Assembly: GCA_934162685.1 (NCBI GenBank)
Contig: CAKPJO010000077.1
Location: forward strand, 1-7,608
Direction of reading: 5' to 3'
Length of the DNA: 7,608 bases
DNA from: an uncultured Bacilli bacterium
Lineage (GTDB): Bacteria; Bacillota_I; Bacilli_A; RFN20; CAG-826
Made by a program: the position numbers and the translations under genes. Below are positions 6,229 to 7,608 of this stretch, piece by piece; the first letter of the stretch is position 1, and every line of letters starts with the position of its first letter. The notes below the pieces were generated by a model. The model had not been told where the DNA came from. It did not search any database and worked only from the letters and a program-made list of their open reading frames with translations.

Positions 6229-7396
6229 GTATATTACCGAAGTAGGATATTTATCCTATAACCACGTTGGTGAACAATTATGTGGCGACCATATTGAAGT
6301 TATTCATCCTAATGATGATACAACAATTTTGGTGCTTGCTGATGGCTTAGGTAGTGGAGTAAAAGCTAATATTTTATCAACTTTAACTGCTAAAATGTTA
6401 TCGACAATGATTGCTAAAAATGTTTCTATAAAAGAATGTGTGGATACTATTGCCGAAACACTTCCTGTTTGTAAAGAACGTTGTATTGCTTATTCTACTT
6501 TTACAATCATAAAAGTAGAAAATAATCGCCTTGTTGAAATTTATAATTATGATAATCCAATGCCTTTTGTTATTAGTAATGGTAAAAGTAAAAATTTGGA
6601 TTGGACACTAAAAATTGTTGATGATAAAAAAGTTTACCATACAAAACTTGAAGCTAACTTGTATGACACGTTTGTATTATTTAGCGATGGCGTGGTTCAT
6701 GCTGGGATTGGCGAAACTCTAAATTTTGGCTGGGACATTCCGCAAATTAAAGATTTTTTGCAAGGTTTATATCAAAAGTCTTATTCTTCGATGTCGCTTG
6801 CAACAAGTTTGGTAGATTATTGTAATGAACTATATAATCATCGTCCTGGCGATGACACAACCGCTGCGGTTGTGCGAATTAGGGAAAGAAGTCAAGTTAA
6901 TTTGTTAATTGGCCCAGCTTCAAATAAAGATGATGATGAAAAGATGTTATCTCTATTTTTTGCTAAAGGTGGTAAACATATTGTTAGTGGCGGAACAACT
7001 TCTAACATTGTGGCTAAATATTTACATAAACCACTTGATTTAGCACTCGATTACATTGATAAAGAAATACCACCTACGGCAAGTATTGAAGGCGTAGATT
7101 TGGTAACTGAGGGTGTAATTACGATTAATAGAGTATTAGATTACGCTAAAGACATGCTACAAGGGAAAAACCATTCTTATTTTGATTGGAGTTATAAAAG
7201 AGATGGTGCCTCTCAAATTGCCAAATTATTATTTGAAGAAGCAACAGACATTAACTTCTTTGTAGGATGTGCAATTAATAATGCCCATCAAAGTGATGAT
7301 GTTCATTTGAGTTTTTCATTAAAGATGCAACTTATTGATGAATTAGCGAAAATGTTAAAACTAATGGGCAAAAACATAAAAGTTAGTTATTTTTAA
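6218..7396 (+). CDS. SpoIIE/PP2C-family serine phosphatase linked to the sensory hydrogenase
   Basis: A 392-residue soluble protein. Residues about 1-222 form a SpoIIE-type PP2C Ser/Thr phosphatase domain with its metal-binding acidic residues in place: Asp24 (CGDH), Asp42 (LADGLGSG), Asp157 (LFSDGV) and Asp212/Asp213 (PGDDTTAAVV). It should remove phosphate from a serine or threonine of a partner protein using Mn2+ or Mg2+. Residues about 226-392 form a second region (starting LLIGPASNKDDDE, then IVSGGTTSNIVAKYL) that I cannot assign to a named domain. There is no membrane segment and no PAS or GAF sensor of its own. The ATG at 6218 lies 11 bases inside the end of the hydrogenase-like gene in another frame, preceded by AAAGGA (6201-6206). 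This implies translational coupling and probably a protein complex. I infer that the HydS-type protein supplies the signal and this enzyme the output. No kinase, STAS protein or anti-sigma factor that could be its substrate is visible. Confidence 0.88.
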   Translation: MISKYITEVGYLSYNHVGEQLCGDHIEVIHPNDDTTILVLADGLGSGVKANILSTLTAKMLSTMIAKNVSIKECVDTIAETLPVCKERCIAYSTFTIIKVENNRLVEIYNYDNPMPFVISNGKSKNLDWTLKIVDDKKVYHTKLEANLYDTFVLFSDGVVHAGIGETLNFGWDIPQIKDFLQGLYQKSYSSMSLATSLVDYCNELYNHRPGDDTTAAVVRIRERSQVNLLIGPASNKDDDEKMLSLFFAKGGKHIVSGGTTSNIVAKYLHKPLDLALDYIDKEIPPTASIEGVDLVTEGVITINRVLDYAKDMLQGKNHSYFDWSYKRDGASQIAKLLFEEATDINFFVGCAINNAHQSDDVHLSFSLKMQLIDELAKMLKLMGKNIKVSYF

Positions 7397-7414
7397 AATA
7401 AGTGAGGAAAAATC

Positions 7415-7608
7415 ATGTTAAAATTTGACACAAATGTTCAAGAGTTGAAGTATAAAGTTTTAAAAGAAATGGCTAAATCCGCTTTTAATGATTCATTAGT
7501 CGAAGATTTTTATGAAATACCTAAAAAAGTAGTGCCAGGTCCAAAACCTAGCATGCGCTGTTGTATTTATAAAGAACGTGCAATTGTGGAAGAGCGTATG
7601 AAATTAGC
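7415..7608 (+). CDS. [FeFe] hydrogenase, probable group B, N-terminal fragment (cut by window end)
   Basis: The reading frame opens with ATG at 7415, 7 bases after GAGG (7404-7407) and 18 bases after the phosphatase stop. It stays open for 64 codons to the window edge. The product begins MLKFDTNVQELKYKVLKE and contains PGPKPSMRCCIYKERAIVEER. I recognise these as the conserved N-terminal signature of monomeric group B-type [FeFe] hydrogenases, which continue into a cysteine-rich [4Fe-4S] region and an H-cluster domain. None of the H-cluster motifs lies inside the window, so catalytic competence cannot be judged. If correct, it is the H2-evolving partner of the sensory hydrogenase, using reduced ferredoxin and protons. 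An alternative is another ferredoxin-type 4Fe-4S protein with the same N-terminal region. Confidence 0.72.
   Translation, partial: MLKFDTNVQELKYKVLKEMAKSAFNDSLVEDFYEIPKKVVPGPKPSMRCCIYKERAIVEERMKL

Noticed and set aside
1..7608. Mycoplasma-type code with TGA read as tryptophan
   Set aside because: Tryptophans in conserved positions that I checked are TGG, and all genes end in TAA with no need for TGA readthrough. The standard bacterial code suffices.
1..7608. CRISPR array, insertion sequence, tRNA or rRNA gene
   Set aside because: I saw no regularly spaced repeats, transposase-like frame, terminal inverted repeats or RNA gene. Nearly all bases are taken by recognisable genes, and no gene-free stretch exceeds about 210 bases.

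Overview
The window is AT-rich, low-GC Bacillota-type DNA with strong purine-rich ribosome binding sites. All six visible stops are TAA, and tryptophan is encoded by TGG wherever I checked. It suggests a strictly fermentative anaerobe from the Bacilli/Mollicutes-related or clostridial side of the phylum. I cannot name the genus from sequence alone. Every gene lies on the + strand.

Layout. Bases 1-814 are the C-terminal two thirds of an MFS transporter cut by the window edge. Its stop codon lies inside a probable Rho-independent terminator. Bases 815-1022 are a control region: an AT-rich imperfect inverted repeat (887-914), a good sigma-A type promoter (TTGACA at 958-963 with an extended -10 near 977-985), and a perfect 7-bp inverted repeat (991-1010) lying over the expected transcription start and touching the ribosome binding site. 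From there a tightly packed gene series runs off the right edge: a Rex-family NADH-responsive repressor (1023-1661), the bifunctional aldehyde/alcohol dehydrogenase AdhE (1665-4280), a small thioredoxin-like [2Fe-2S] protein (4283-4528), a putative sensory group C [FeFe] hydrogenase with a PAS domain (4546-6228), a SpoIIE/PP2C-type phosphatase that overlaps it by 11 bases (6218-7396), and the first 64 codons of what looks like a group B [FeFe] hydrogenase (from 7415). Gaps are 2-18 bases and I see no terminator between the genes.

How it may work together (inference). The locus joins the two ways a fermenter disposes of excess electrons: reducing acetyl-CoA to ethanol with NADH (AdhE) and evolving H2 (hydrogenase). 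Two sensing devices sit in the same gene series. Rex would read the NADH/NAD+ ratio and control transcription. The PAS hydrogenase with its phosphatase looks like a sensor for H2 or redox state whose output is protein dephosphorylation. The most interesting points are this combination in one apparent operon, the non-canonical H-cluster loops of the sensor hydrogenase, the uncharacterised C-terminal half of the phosphatase, and a candidate Rex operator that does not match the classical Rex site, paired with a Rex of the divergent subgroup.
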